The translations under genes and the position numbers were made by a program. A stretch of DNA of 64,000 nt from Marinobacter sp. AC-23. GTDB lineage: Bacteria; Pseudomonadota; Gammaproteobacteria; Pseudomonadales; Oleiphilaceae. Below, in pieces: positions 1 to 8,986 of the stretch. Every line of letters starts with the position of its first letter. Within the stretch, counting starts at the first letter, position 1. Where the stretch lies: assembly GCF_001858325.1 (NCBI RefSeq), contig NZ_MBPP01000023.1, positions 162,987 to 226,986 of the forward strand, in the 5' to 3' direction. A model generated the notes under the pieces. That model was not told the DNA's origin. It saw only the letters and a program-made list of their open reading frames with translations, and did not search any database.

Positions 1-413
1 TGAAAGAGAACGACCGGCAGGTGGTGATCCGCACAGACGCCGACTTCCTGTCTGCCAGTTCCACCGGACTGACGTACCTTGCGATCATGACCGTGTTCAT
101 GGGGCTTACGCGTTATCTGTGCCCGGATTTGAACACCCGCATCACTTGGCCCATTGATGAGCTGGCCACGCTCAGTCCTAATAACATTTCCCATCTGGCC
201 AATATGCTCGAAGCCAACAACCTGACCATGATTTCCGCCTGCCCCAAACTGGATCGAAGCTTGCGCAAGTTCTTCGAGAACAAAATCTCACTCAAGCAGG
301 GCCGGGTTCATACCTACGAATCGTCTACCCGCGAAGGAAAGCATGCGCAGATGTTCAACAGCGTGAGCCAGGGTGGGCAAGGAAAAGCAGAAGAGGTGAC
401 AAGCCATGAGTAG
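1..413 (+). CDS. SMC-type condensin ATPase, C-terminal end (MksB/JetC-like), partial
   Basis: The reading frame is already open at base 3 and runs to a TAG at 411-413, so only the last 136 residues of a larger protein are present. The visible part looks like the C-terminal half of an SMC/ABC-type head. A segment resembling the ABC signature (SASSTGLTYLA) is followed by a helix and a Walker-B-like stretch (TWPIDELATL), then by a switch-like stretch (LTMISACP). In MksB/JetC proteins this domain binds ATP and drives DNA loop extrusion. The stop overlaps the next start by 8 bases, so the genes are translationally coupled. Identification rests on these motifs and on the three genes that follow. 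The rest of the gene lies upstream of the window. Confidence 0.6.
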   Translation, partial: KENDRQVVIRTDADFLSASSTGLTYLAIMTVFMGLTRYLCPDLNTRITWPIDELATLSPNNISHLANMLEANNLTMISACPKLDRSLRKFFENKISLKQGRVHTYESSTREGKHAQMFNSVSQGGQGKAEEVTSHE

Positions 414-1041
414 TCCGTTATTCGAGCGAACTGTGACGGCCCTGCTGCAGGAACGGGTGATTTGTGAAGTCAGTGACGACGAGCTTTATAACTACCTGCT
501 TTTACCGGGCAATCAGGACGCGGTAAACCGGTTTCTAGGGCAGATTAACCGAACACTGCGCCAGACAAGCGCTCACGACGCCTTTGTTTGTGCGTACTTG
601 GACACCTCGGACGCAGACACCAAAGAGGCGATCCGCCATCAGTTCCGGGATGTAGCCAACAATCTTGAGGCGTTTGTGCAGTTCCTTCGGCTGGTAATGA
701 TGCTGGAAGCAAACGATCGCCCGATTCTACCCGGCGACAAGCTATCTGAAGGCGCCATACTGGATCGCATTGCAGCAGCCCCGGCACTGGAGTCCAAATT
801 GCGGTCGTTGGCGGAAAAAAAGGTGTTTCACACCAAGCGTGCAGATTCGGCCGGCCAAATTCGTGCGGTTCTCTCGAGCCTGGAGAAAATGGGATACCTG
901 AAGCCTGTTGGCACCAGCGGGAGCCTTTTTCGGGCCACCGGCCGTTGGAGCTGGCTGTACGACGCCATGACGTTTATCCAGACCCACGAAGGTATTCAGG
1001 GATCTGACGAAGCAGACTCTGAGCAGATGAGGCTCCACTAA
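406..1041 (+). CDS. KITE-like condensin accessory subunit (MksE/JetB-like)
   Basis: Encodes 211 residues, about the usual size of MksE/JetB subunits (around 200-240). The protein is mostly helical. Its second half (residues 120-195) reads like winged-helix DNA-binding folds, with a helix-rich block and a predicted strand pair around KMGYLKPVGTSGSLFRATG. In MksBEF and Wadjet complexes the KITE subunit bridges the kleisin and DNA. The start overlaps the end of the upstream SMC-like gene by 8 bases, and the TAA stop shares a base with the ATG of the next gene (TAATG), so the operon is tightly coupled. I recognise no catalytic residues. The assignment depends largely on context; an unrelated winged-helix protein is possible but less likely. 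Confidence 0.55.
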   Translation: MSSPLFERTVTALLQERVICEVSDDELYNYLLLPGNQDAVNRFLGQINRTLRQTSAHDAFVCAYLDTSDADTKEAIRHQFRDVANNLEAFVQFLRLVMMLEANDRPILPGDKLSEGAILDRIAAAPALESKLRSLAEKKVFHTKRADSAGQIRAVLSSLEKMGYLKPVGTSGSLFRATGRWSWLYDAMTFIQTHEGIQGSDEADSEQMRLH

Positions 1042-2285
1042 TGGCTCGCGCTCAAGATGCCCATGGCACCCTCCGGGCCTTGGCCAAGTATGGTGAGGCG
1101 ATTCTGGAGGCGCACCTGCGAAACGGCAATCGTGTGCCCGATTCGGATGACAACCTTGGCCTGATCGAAACCCTTGAACACCATCGCCTGGTGTGGCGCA
1201 TTGGTGAATCCGAAGATTTACAGCTGAAAAAAGTTCTGGTTCAGTTTCTGGATCACATCACCGAATCGGAGAGGCGCCGCTACGCCAGTGCCCAGGTGCA
1301 TATTCTCTGGCAGCAACTCAGTGAGCTGTTCCAGGAATACAAAGAGGCCAAGAAGCGATCGGCTTTGAGTGATATAGATCGGCTGGAAGGTGAAATCAAG
1401 GAATGCCTTGCGGATGTGATCGAAGACATCCGAAATGCAACGGATGCCTTCGCAACCTACATCAACACCGGCTTCGCCTACATCACCGATCTGAACTTGC
1501 GCATCCGTGAGAACGAGCGGGTTATTGAGCGCGCAGGGCGCCTGATTACCTTGTTTGAGAGCTTTCGTATTCGGGAGCTGGCGGAGCAAGCAGGCTCTGA
1601 TGCGTTCCTCAAACGGCTGTTGCTGAGACACCTGCCGGCTACACTGGAGTCTTCACAGAAGAACCTCTCCTACGCCCTTAACCAGCTGCGTAAAATGCTG
1701 GTGCGCATGCGCGAGGATCAGCGGCTGAGCCGAATGGTTGGAGCCTTTGAGGCACACTTCATTAACAACCGGGGCTTTGAGCCTGCCATTGACCATCTGG
1801 ATTTGAGGCATGTTCCGGAATTCCTGAATACAGTAGCCCCGTTCCAGATAAAGGGCTTCGGCGATATTTACGATTCCTCCGATGACCTTGAGCTGATAGA
1901 GATTGCAGCAAAGGCTCGCACTGTTCCCGTTGAAATTGAAGACGAACCCATTCCGGATGACGTGAATACCGTTAACTTTGACGTAGCAGGTGAAACGGAA
2001 GTTGAAGACGACGACCCAGTAGAAGAGGCAATTGAGGAGCTGATCAAGCTGGTTGTAGACGGAGCTCTTGGTGAGCGAACCATTCTTGCCTCTGAGGCGC
2101 TGACCAGCACGGGCCTGGGGATAGATAAAGCCGACTGGCTGCAGGCCATTGTCTCGGAAATTGAATCATTGCCCGACGGTGATCAGAGGCACATTGAAGT
2201 GGTCTATCACCAGATTCCGCACCGGGTTTATCCAGATAATGTCATGGTTTCTGACCTGACTCTGAGGCACAGCAATGCCGGCTGA
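1041..2285 (+). CDS. Kleisin-like condensin subunit (MksF/JetA-like)
   Basis: Encodes 414 residues, matching MksF/JetA length. The N-terminus (residues 1-75) looks like a winged-helix domain. A long, mostly helical middle (about 80-240) is rich in charged residues and likely coiled-coil. An acidic, low-complexity linker at about 296-335 contains PVEIEDEPIPDD and EVEDDDPVEEAIEEL. A C-terminal small domain follows. This arrangement fits the kleisin subunit that closes the SMC ring in MksBEF/Wadjet complexes. The ATG overlaps the stop of the KITE-like gene, and its own 3' end overlaps the TOPRIM gene by 11 bases. In canonical jetABCD operons the kleisin gene comes first; here it is third, after the SMC and KITE genes. 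Confidence 0.55.
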   Translation: MARAQDAHGTLRALAKYGEAILEAHLRNGNRVPDSDDNLGLIETLEHHRLVWRIGESEDLQLKKVLVQFLDHITESERRRYASAQVHILWQQLSELFQEYKEAKKRSALSDIDRLEGEIKECLADVIEDIRNATDAFATYINTGFAYITDLNLRIRENERVIERAGRLITLFESFRIRELAEQAGSDAFLKRLLLRHLPATLESSQKNLSYALNQLRKMLVRMREDQRLSRMVGAFEAHFINNRGFEPAIDHLDLRHVPEFLNTVAPFQIKGFGDIYDSSDDLELIEIAAKARTVPVEIEDEPIPDDVNTVNFDVAGETEVEDDDPVEEAIEELIKLVVDGALGERTILASEALTSTGLGIDKADWLQAIVSEIESLPDGDQRHIEVVYHQIPHRVYPDNVMVSDLTLRHSNAG

Positions 2286-3135
2286 AATCGCTGCCATTGA
2301 GCGCCTGCTAAGGGGCGGTAAGTCGAAGGTTCAGCGTAATCAAACCTGGGAAAAGATCTGCGCAGAAAACGGAGTAGGGCGAGCTTTAGGCAGGGAAATC
2401 CATTTTACGCCCTTAGACAAGCAACGCTTGCGAGAATACGTTGTGGCCGAGCATGGCCTGGACCCGCAGTTTGACACCCGCGCCGGTGGCCGCATGACGA
2501 TGGCGCGTCTTGATGCCAGTGAAAAGCTCACCCCTGATTCAGTCTTCGGCCAGCTGCTTGTACTGGCAACTGCAGGTGCGGCAAACGTAAGGGTGAGTGG
2601 TGAAGACGTCACAACACCTCAGGGGAGTGTAGTCAGCGTGCGGCCGGATTTCCTGGACGCCGAACATCTTCAAACTCAGAATTTGGTGATCATCGAAAAC
2701 GGAGGTTTGATGCCCTACTGGTCGGATTTCCAGCTACCTGGGTCCTGCAAGAATTCAGTCATTCTGTACCGTGGGCACCGGGAAAATGTCCGTGCTGTTG
2801 CAGACATAGTTAGCCGTCAGCCCGCAGACAAACTGGCGTGGTTTTTCGATTTCGACCCATCCGGGCAATCCCTCGCACTCGATCAGGGCAAAGGCAGTAC
2901 GCTTGTACCCTCCAGCTGGCGTGAACTTGGCAGGCATACGCCATTTAACCAACCCAAAGTCCACCGTAAGCAATCCGCAGCTCTGAAAAGACTGAAAGAC
3001 CGAGCCACCGGAGAGCTTCTCGCCATTGCCGAACATATGGCGAGCCAGGAGCTGGCGGTGATGCAGGAGCATTTGGTTCGGCGGAATATACTACTTGCAG
3101 AGCTGCCCTTGGCGTACGGACGCACCCTCCGCTAA
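2275..3135 (+). CDS. TOPRIM-domain nuclease subunit (MksG/JetD-like)
   Basis: Encodes 286 residues. The C-terminal half carries a TOPRIM-like arrangement: a conserved Glu at residue 141 in LVIIENGG, and a DxD pair at 192/194 in WFFDFDPSGQSLA. These residues bind metal in topoisomerase VI/Spo11-type and JetD proteins. The N-terminal half has no motif I can name and probably contacts DNA or the condensin. JetD/MksG proteins cut circular plasmid DNA once the SMC complex has extruded it. The gene overlaps the kleisin-like gene by 11 bases and is last in the operon. It is shorter than typical JetD (around 380-400 residues), so it may belong to a divergent subtype. The catalytic pattern is clear; system membership is inferred from the operon. 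Confidence 0.6.
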   Translation: MPAEIAAIERLLRGGKSKVQRNQTWEKICAENGVGRALGREIHFTPLDKQRLREYVVAEHGLDPQFDTRAGGRMTMARLDASEKLTPDSVFGQLLVLATAGAANVRVSGEDVTTPQGSVVSVRPDFLDAEHLQTQNLVIIENGGLMPYWSDFQLPGSCKNSVILYRGHRENVRAVADIVSRQPADKLAWFFDFDPSGQSLALDQGKGSTLVPSSWRELGRHTPFNQPKVHRKQSAALKRLKDRATGELLAIAEHMASQELAVMQEHLVRRNILLAELPLAYGRTLR

Positions 3136-3566
3136 ATGTCCATAAAAACTACGCTGGCCCGAGAGCCCGGGATAGATGTTTTGTCTCGCGCCCGAGCTTC
3201 GTGGAATACGAAATGGAGAATGGCCAGATTACCCGCGGCAAAGCTGGGGAAGACTGCTTTGTTTCCTGGAGCGGGACTGATCAGATGCCTGCAATCAGAG
3301 AATGCCTTTAAGCCTTTTTAATACCGGAATACAACCCCGAAATATCATCTGTTATTTTTTTATCCCCTCTAAAAACCTGCACATTAAGAGCTGGGCGAAA
3401 ATTTGCCTGGACAATCAACAACTCGCGTTAATTTAGTCGTCACATTACCGATTTCTGACGGAATATTGACGATTTCTTAACTAGATTGATGACGGGTATC
3501 ACATCGATAATTCGCGGCGTTTTGTATAATTTATCAAATCCGACGATTAATTGGTGTTAAATAGAT
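3136..3566. other. AT-rich gene-free interval after the condensin operon
   Basis: No convincing gene. A 61-codon frame starting directly after the previous stop has no recognisable protein character. A different frame ending at the TAA near 3309-3311 reads FVEYEMENGQITRGKAGEDC and continues in a protein-like way, which could be the end of a lost gene. From about 3340 the sequence becomes AT-rich compared with its neighbours. A TATAAT at 3525-3530 lies 37 bases upstream of the lipoprotein ATG and may be its -10 box, but I see no good -35. Confidence 0.35.
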
Positions 3567-4010
3567 ATGAAACGCGTCATTAAAATGTCAAAGGCATGGA
3601 TCGCCGCGTTTACTTTTGGGATTGTGCTTACAGGGTGTGGTGGTTCTTCTGATTCTACCGATGCAAGCGCAGGGGCTGGCTCTTTAGGATCAGACACGGG
3701 AGCTTCTGTTGGTGAGTCGATTCTTCCCGAGGCGAAGAGAGCAGCAGTCCTCAGCTGGAGCGCCCCTAGGTCCAGGGCAAACAATCAGGACATCGAGTTA
3801 TATGAGCTCGAAAAATACATTATTAGTTATGGCCAAGATGCTGAAAGCTTGAACCGCGAGGTTATCGTACCTGGAGAGGGTGGGGTGGATATGGCTCACA
3901 AAATCAGTGGCTTGGGCGCAGGAACTTGGTATTTCAGCATTTCGGTAGAGGATACTGATGGTTTAAGGAGTGCTCCTTCTATCACGGTCGAAAAGACGTT
4001 TGAATCCTGA
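3567..4010 (+). CDS. Small lipoprotein with fibronectin type III-like domain
   Basis: Encodes 147 residues. The N-terminus is a lipoprotein signal peptide ending in the lipobox LTGC, with the Cys at residue 24. A Gly/Ser/Asp-rich spacer follows. The C-terminal 85 residues read like one fibronectin type III fold: an opening strand AVLSWSAP, an internal YIISYGQD, and a closing GTWYFSISVEDTDGLRSAPS. The product is probably anchored in the outer membrane or periplasm, but its function is unknown. An alternative ATG lies at codon 7. The gene stands alone, ends 5 bases from the convergent histidine kinase gene, and its upstream region is AT-rich. Confidence 0.6.
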   Translation: MKRVIKMSKAWIAAFTFGIVLTGCGGSSDSTDASAGAGSLGSDTGASVGESILPEAKRAAVLSWSAPRSRANNQDIELYELEKYIISYGQDAESLNREVIVPGEGGVDMAHKISGLGAGTWYFSISVEDTDGLRSAPSITVEKTFES

Positions 4011-4014
4011 ACGT

Positions 4015-6582
4015 TCATGCCATCGGGCTGGCAATCGGAAGTTTAAGTGTAAAAGATGAACCTTCCCCGGGGCTGGAGACCACATAAATCTCCCCCCGGT
4101 GTTTCTCTACCACTGTTTTTACAAATGAAAGCCCCAGCCCGGCACCGTGAATACCCGCCAGCTCGCTGCGCTTTTGCCGGCGGTAACGGTCAAACAAATG
4201 GGGCAGTTCTTCTGGGTCTATGCCAGTACCGTCGTCTGCAATCGTCAAGCATGCCTGATGCCCGGCACGAAACACCTGAATACTCACAGCAGAGCCCGCT
4301 GGGCTGTACTGCACAGCGTTGGTTAGCAGGTTGATGACTGCTCGCTCAAGTAGTTCTGCATTACCCCGTAACCAGAGGTCCTCCGTACCTTGCAGCTGCA
4401 GGGAGATGCGCTTCTCCACTGCTTGCTCACTCACGCTGTCGCGAGCATTTTCTACAATGGCCAGGAATTCGCATTCATAAAAACGGGTTTCTGTTAGCTG
4501 CTCGGCGCGCGCCAATTGAACGAACTCTTCTGCCAGGTGGTAGCTTCGCCTTGCCAGTCGCCCCAGTTGTTCTAGCTGGCTTTGGCCGATATGCGTGGGG
4601 TCACGCTTCAACTGCTCAATAAGTGCCAGTTGTGACACCAGAGGCGAGCGTACATCGTGGGAAATAAAGTCTATGGCCTCCCGGTGTTGGCGCTGCTGCT
4701 CTCTCAGTTCGGATATATCAGAAATGTTGGCAATAATGCCGTATTGCGCACTGTCTGGAAGGGCAAAGGGCGCGAAGTGAATGAGGAAGTCTTTATTCCG
4801 TATTTTCAGATCTACCGTTCGGCTTTGCAGAAGGGTGAGCGTTTCAGACACAGTTTCATGCCAAGGTGGCGTTTCCCGTGGATCGTGGCCTTGCAAAAGG
4901 CGCGTCAGAGGCAGCCCGCCTAAACTGGGCATGGGCTCCCCAAACCACTCCTCAATATGGCCGTTAGCAAAGCGGATGATGCCTAGTTCATCGGTCACTA
5001 TGATGCCATCAGGCATACGCTCGAAGCTGCGGCGGATAAACTCTTGAATATGGTTGAGGCTCTCGGTGGCTACTTTAACGCGCTCAATACGCGCCGAAAT
5101 AGTATCGCTGGGCCTGATCTTTTTTGTAATAGGGCTCGTGTTGGAAAGCGTCAGTCGGCGTAGATAGCGTTGAATGGCCTCTCTGCTAAGGCCGTTGGGC
5201 AGGGTAAAGCCCAGTGTGTAGCAAGCGCCGCCGCGGTATAGCTGAACCCAGCTCTGGTTTCCTTTATGCAGCCAGACCCCGGGCTCCAGGTTGTCTGGAA
5301 CCTCGGCGAGGCTCAGGTTTTGGGTGGAGAGAATGTCACCACCTTCGGCCAGCAACCAGCCTTCTGGTTGAAACAGTGCCTGAAAATGTTCTAAAAGCTG
5401 TATGGGTGCGCGCTTTGCTGGCTCGGGCAAGGCCACTCTTGGGCTACGAACCAGCTCATCCAGTTGTCGGTTGAGGAACTGGCTGGTCATGGTCAGGCGT
5501 AAGCCGCTGGCTATGGGGAAGGCGAGCAAGGGGATAATCAGCGCGTGGGCGACAGGAAGCCATACCCGGAATCCGGCCAGCAGAGCTGTGTATAAACCGA
5601 TAATGCAAGCGCCGGCCGCAATACATGTAATCAGAGTGCGGGCATGGCGTATTCGCGGTAATAGTACAGCCAGTGACAGAAGGGTGATAGCCGCCAGGGC
5701 TATGCTGGCCCATGCAGGGGCCGGGGTGATAAGAAGCCCTTGTCGGTTTGCTGAAAAAATATTTGCGTGGAACTCTACTCCGCTCATGGGTTGGCTTAGC
5801 CCAGAGAACGCTGTTGGCAGAACGTCCCCCAGCCCGGCTGCCGTGGCTCCTACAAAAACGGTCTTGCCACTGAATGCATCCGGGGCCGGAGACGCACTAA
5901 GCACATCGTTGTAGGAATAGGTGGGAAAGGTGCCCGCGCCGCCAGCAAGCGGAACAATTCGGTAATCGTTGCGCACGTTCACAAACGAAGGTAACCCTTT
6001 TGTATCGGGTTTCCTGGGGCCCACGCCAGAGGCCGCAAGCGCAAGACTGGGCCAAAGTTGGCGCCCCATGCCATTGAACAGGTAAAGCCCTCTGGCGATA
6101 CCGTCATGGTCCAGCTCCACGTGGGCGTGGCCAAGGCCTGTGGCTGCATTGATCAGTTTACTTGAAGGCAGCTGTTCGCTGAGCAGTACGCGGGAACTGG
6201 AGGGTGACAGGTGCAGTGGCAGAATAACCTTGCCATGGGCCTGCATGGCGAGTTTAAGCAGGGTGTCGTCTGTAGAAGGTTCCGTGAACAGTACGTCAAA
6301 TACGATGGTTCCTGCGCCCGCCTGTTGCAGTTTTTTGATAAGAGCTGCATGGGTTTTTCTTGGCCAAGGCCAGCGGCCTTGCTGGGCGAGACTGAGATCG
6401 TCTATGGCAACGATGGCTACATTGGGAGAGGCTGCAGCGGGGCTGGCAAGCATGGCCGAGTCCAGAAGCCAGTAATCAATACGCTGTGGGATATTCGACA
6501 TTTCGGCGAGCAGAAATACGAGCAGGAGCGCCAGGCCGAGTGTCCACGGAGTCGTTTTTATTGGCAACCAGTCCCGGTTCAT
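4015..6582 (-). CDS. CHASE2-domain sensor histidine kinase
   Basis: Encodes 855 residues. A first membrane helix (residues 15-28) is followed by a periplasmic CHASE2 domain (about 35-285, with NVAIVAIDDLSL and a GKTVFVGATAAGLGD block). Three further membrane helices lie at about 290-360. A PAS-like domain (about 515-625) precedes the HisKA domain with the phospho-accepting His at 642 (SHDVRSP). The HATPase domain has an N box at about 751-756 (NLLTNA), G1 at 783-787 (DDGTG) and a G2-like GAGLGLS at about 813. This architecture marks a membrane sensor that phosphorylates a response regulator. The partner is almost certainly encoded two genes upstream, since the three genes run head to tail on the minus strand. 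The signal is unknown. Confidence 0.9.
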   Translation of the reverse strand: MNRDWLPIKTTPWTLGLALLLVFLLAEMSNIPQRIDYWLLDSAMLASPAAASPNVAIVAIDDLSLAQQGRWPWPRKTHAALIKKLQQAGAGTIVFDVLFTEPSTDDTLLKLAMQAHGKVILPLHLSPSSSRVLLSEQLPSSKLINAATGLGHAHVELDHDGIARGLYLFNGMGRQLWPSLALAASGVGPRKPDTKGLPSFVNVRNDYRIVPLAGGAGTFPTYSYNDVLSASPAPDAFSGKTVFVGATAAGLGDVLPTAFSGLSQPMSGVEFHANIFSANRQGLLITPAPAWASIALAAITLLSLAVLLPRIRHARTLITCIAAGACIIGLYTALLAGFRVWLPVAHALIIPLLAFPIASGLRLTMTSQFLNRQLDELVRSPRVALPEPAKRAPIQLLEHFQALFQPEGWLLAEGGDILSTQNLSLAEVPDNLEPGVWLHKGNQSWVQLYRGGACYTLGFTLPNGLSREAIQRYLRRLTLSNTSPITKKIRPSDTISARIERVKVATESLNHIQEFIRRSFERMPDGIIVTDELGIIRFANGHIEEWFGEPMPSLGGLPLTRLLQGHDPRETPPWHETVSETLTLLQSRTVDLKIRNKDFLIHFAPFALPDSAQYGIIANISDISELREQQRQHREAIDFISHDVRSPLVSQLALIEQLKRDPTHIGQSQLEQLGRLARRSYHLAEEFVQLARAEQLTETRFYECEFLAIVENARDSVSEQAVEKRISLQLQGTEDLWLRGNAELLERAVINLLTNAVQYSPAGSAVSIQVFRAGHQACLTIADDGTGIDPEELPHLFDRYRRQKRSELAGIHGAGLGLSFVKTVVEKHRGEIYVVSSPGEGSSFTLKLPIASPMA

Positions 6583-6613
6583 GAGCCCTGCTGTTCGTGT
6601 CGATTATTCGATA

Positions 6614-8248
6614 TTATTCCAGGTACAGTTCCCTCCCTGGTCCCCAGCGGCTTTGTAGTGGGCCGTCAGAAAGTGCTTTCAGGCGCACAAAATACCGCCT
6701 TCCGGGAATAAGACGCAAGGCCGCTGTTGTATCTGGCAGCGTAGCCTCCTTAATAACGCGGTTAAAACTCGGCTCTTCTGCCAGTTGTAATCGGTAATTA
6801 ACGGCTGTATCGACCTTCTGCCAGAACACGCGAACCTGACTTTCTACGTAGTTAATGCTGATAATGCGCACCGGCGGAAGTGTACCGTTTACGACCAGTT
6901 TGCGCGGCTGCGTTGTAGCTACTGAATTTCCACCGGCTTCTGTTACCACGCGCCAGTAATACTGGCCGGGCCCCAGCGGGCGAGATGGCAGTGCGGTTGT
7001 GCCTGGTGCCCATTCGCTGGTCGCGACTAAGTTTTGGAAGGTATCGTCTTCCGCAATCTCAACCCGAGCCACTTCGTTTTTACCTTTGAGAGCCCAGCTG
7101 AATTCTGGCATGTCGTCATTTACACTGCCGCCATCGTCGGGCGCTAGCAGGTGTGCTGAGCGAGCCTGTAAATCAACTTCTATGGGAAGTATGCCGGGCA
7201 TTCCTGCCATGCCATGTTGGCCAAGAACCGCCAGGTGAACCTCGTACTGGCCGTTATCCAGGCGGCCGATATCGAAGCGATTCCCCCTTATTTCCCGGCT
7301 CTCGACCCAGCGCCCGCTTTGGGTTTCAAAAACATCCAAACGGTAGTTCGTTGCTGAACTTTGCTTCCACGTCAGTTCCGCGGGAAGCTGAGTGAGCACC
7401 TTTGGGAGCGGATTTATTTCTGGTGCCGGGGGCATCTTGCGAATATTCAGCTTGCCTCTGTTGCCATTATTATTTGCAACAGTTGCGCTGTAGCCAGCAG
7501 GAATTCGATGGGTTTGGTTTGGCGCCCCGAAATCGACTACGCCTTCGGTTACCTGCAAATGTGTGCCTTGTGGCCCAGTTTTTAGTGAGAACGCGGTACC
7601 GCGAACGGCGGCGACGGCAGAGGGGGTTTCAATTTCAAAGCGGGCACCGCCTTCGATTACTGGTTTAACGCGGGTATGGACTTCTCCGCGGTTCAGTCTC
7701 AGCCGTGTGTCTACCATGCCGGACTTGCCGTACTGGGTCAGGCGATTGAAGATTAACCGGGAATCCGGGGATAGGCGAACTTCCGAGCCATCGGCCAGGG
7801 TAACGGTTGCCGCACCCATTGCGGTGAGCACTTCGTCGCCCACTCGTATCAGAGTGTTTTCCGTTAAGGGCTTTTTCGTGCCATCCATGCCGGAAATTAG
7901 CTGCACGCTACCGGAAACCGATGTGACACGCGCGGGATTGGGTTGTCTCTTCAGCCACGATAGAGGGATGCGAACGCGATCTCCCTCGCCAAGCATAGCG
8001 GCGTTTTCGATAGCGTTATATTGAAGCAACCGGTCGGCACTATGGCTTTTAACCAGAAGATCACTGGCAACCTCGGTAAAGCTTTCGCCAGGTTTTAGGG
8101 TGTAAATCCATTCAGGAACGGCGTTGCCGGCGGTGCTTGATGCGGCGGTCGCCGAGCCACGGGTAATAGAAAGCTCGGCACACGCGGGCGTGCCCAGCAC
8201 CAAAAGAGCCAGTGCCAGGAAGCTTTCGCGAGAAACGGTATCGGGCAT
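6614..8248 (-). CDS. Periplasmic LysM/FecR-domain protein
   Basis: Encodes 544 residues. A signal peptide ends near PACA-ELS (about residue 24). A LysM-like segment at about 47-97 includes YTLKPGESFTEVASDLL and GDRVRIPLSWL and suggests peptidoglycan binding. A FecR domain follows at about 105-250, with VSGSVQLISG, LADGSEVRLSPDSRL and AVRGTAFSLK. The C-terminal half contains several immunoglobulin or fibronectin-like repeats, each with a YRLQ or YYWRV core. The gene sits between a response regulator (9-base gap) and a CHASE2 kinase (31-base gap). This suggests a periplasmic component that modulates or presents the kinase signal. FecR proteins of this kind often co-occur with CHASE2 proteins; a direct interaction here is inference. 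Confidence 0.8.
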   Translation of the reverse strand: MPDTVSRESFLALALLVLGTPACAELSITRGSATAASSTAGNAVPEWIYTLKPGESFTEVASDLLVKSHSADRLLQYNAIENAAMLGEGDRVRIPLSWLKRQPNPARVTSVSGSVQLISGMDGTKKPLTENTLIRVGDEVLTAMGAATVTLADGSEVRLSPDSRLIFNRLTQYGKSGMVDTRLRLNRGEVHTRVKPVIEGGARFEIETPSAVAAVRGTAFSLKTGPQGTHLQVTEGVVDFGAPNQTHRIPAGYSATVANNNGNRGKLNIRKMPPAPEINPLPKVLTQLPAELTWKQSSATNYRLDVFETQSGRWVESREIRGNRFDIGRLDNGQYEVHLAVLGQHGMAGMPGILPIEVDLQARSAHLLAPDDGGSVNDDMPEFSWALKGKNEVARVEIAEDDTFQNLVATSEWAPGTTALPSRPLGPGQYYWRVVTEAGGNSVATTQPRKLVVNGTLPPVRIISINYVESQVRVFWQKVDTAVNYRLQLAEEPSFNRVIKEATLPDTTAALRLIPGRRYFVRLKALSDGPLQSRWGPGRELYLE

Positions 8249-8257
8249 TCAGTCATT

Positions 8258-8986
8258 TTAAGTCTGTACTTCCCGATCTGCTGCCTGGGCCTCATTTATG
8301 TTGGTGTTCATAGCCTCCAGGCGATACCCGCGCTGGTAGATTGTCTTGATGCGGAAGCCGTTTTCTGGGTTAAGGCCCAGCCGGCGCCGCAAACGACTCA
8401 TGTGAGTGTCGACAGTCCGGGTATTTATATCCCTTGCCATTCCCCACACTCGTTCCAGGAGTACTTCCCGCGTGAGAAGGCGGCCCTGATTCTGAAACAG
8501 GAACAGGGTTAGATCGAAGTCTTTGTCGGTCAACGCAAGCCCTTCGCCGTGCAGGGAGATTGTTCGGTGCTGCGTATTGATCTCAAAAGGGCCGTGTTTG
8601 AGAACTTCTTTTTCACTGTCTGGATTGGCACGGCGTGCCAAGGCGTTGATACGGGCCGCCAGCTCTGCCGCGCGCGCGGGTTTTGCGAGAAAGTCGTCTG
8701 CGCCTGCGTCCAGTGCCTGCACGATGTCGGCCTCACTGTCGCGCTGAGTGAGAAACACCACAGGAATCGGCCAGTTGATCTGTGCCCTTACGCTCTTCAG
8801 CACATCAATCCCTGTCATGTCAGGAATCTGCCAATCCAGAATCATCAGATCGTAACTGCGGTGTAGCGCCGCGCTGAGAAAGCTTTGACCTGTAGGAAAG
8901 CTGTCGCATTGGTGTCCGCGCTCAGACAAAATGGACTGAATGTGCTGCGCCTGTTCTTGTTGGTCTTCAAGCAGAGCGATGCGCAT
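8258..8986 (-). CDS. OmpR-family DNA-binding response regulator
   Basis: Encodes 242 residues. The receiver domain occupies residues 1-115, with acidic residues at 8-9, the phospho-acceptor Asp51 (LMILDWQ) and the conserved Lys102 (FLAKPA). The C-terminal winged-helix domain (about 130-228) has the expected LTDKDFDLTLFLFQNQGRLL and TRTVDTHMSRLRRRLG helices. The ATG at 8984-8986 is the natural start because it begins the receiver strand MRIALLED. It is the first gene of the operon with the FecR and CHASE2-kinase genes, so it is most likely the kinase's target. The regulated genes cannot be told from the sequence. Confidence 0.9.
   Translation of the reverse strand: MRIALLEDQQEQAQHIQSILSERGHQCDSFPTGQSFLSAALHRSYDLMILDWQIPDMTGIDVLKSVRAQINWPIPVVFLTQRDSEADIVQALDAGADDFLAKPARAAELAARINALARRANPDSEKEVLKHGPFEINTQHRTISLHGEGLALTDKDFDLTLFLFQNQGRLLTREVLLERVWGMARDINTRTVDTHMSRLRRRLGLNPENGFRIKTIYQRGYRLEAMNTNINEAQAADREVQT

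Noticed and set aside
3136..3321. Sixty-one-codon frame after the TOPRIM gene
   Set aside because: No family features and basic, irregular composition; another frame looks more protein-like.
5402..5914. Plus-strand frame inside the CHASE2 kinase
   Set aside because: Antisense shadow of a well-conserved gene.
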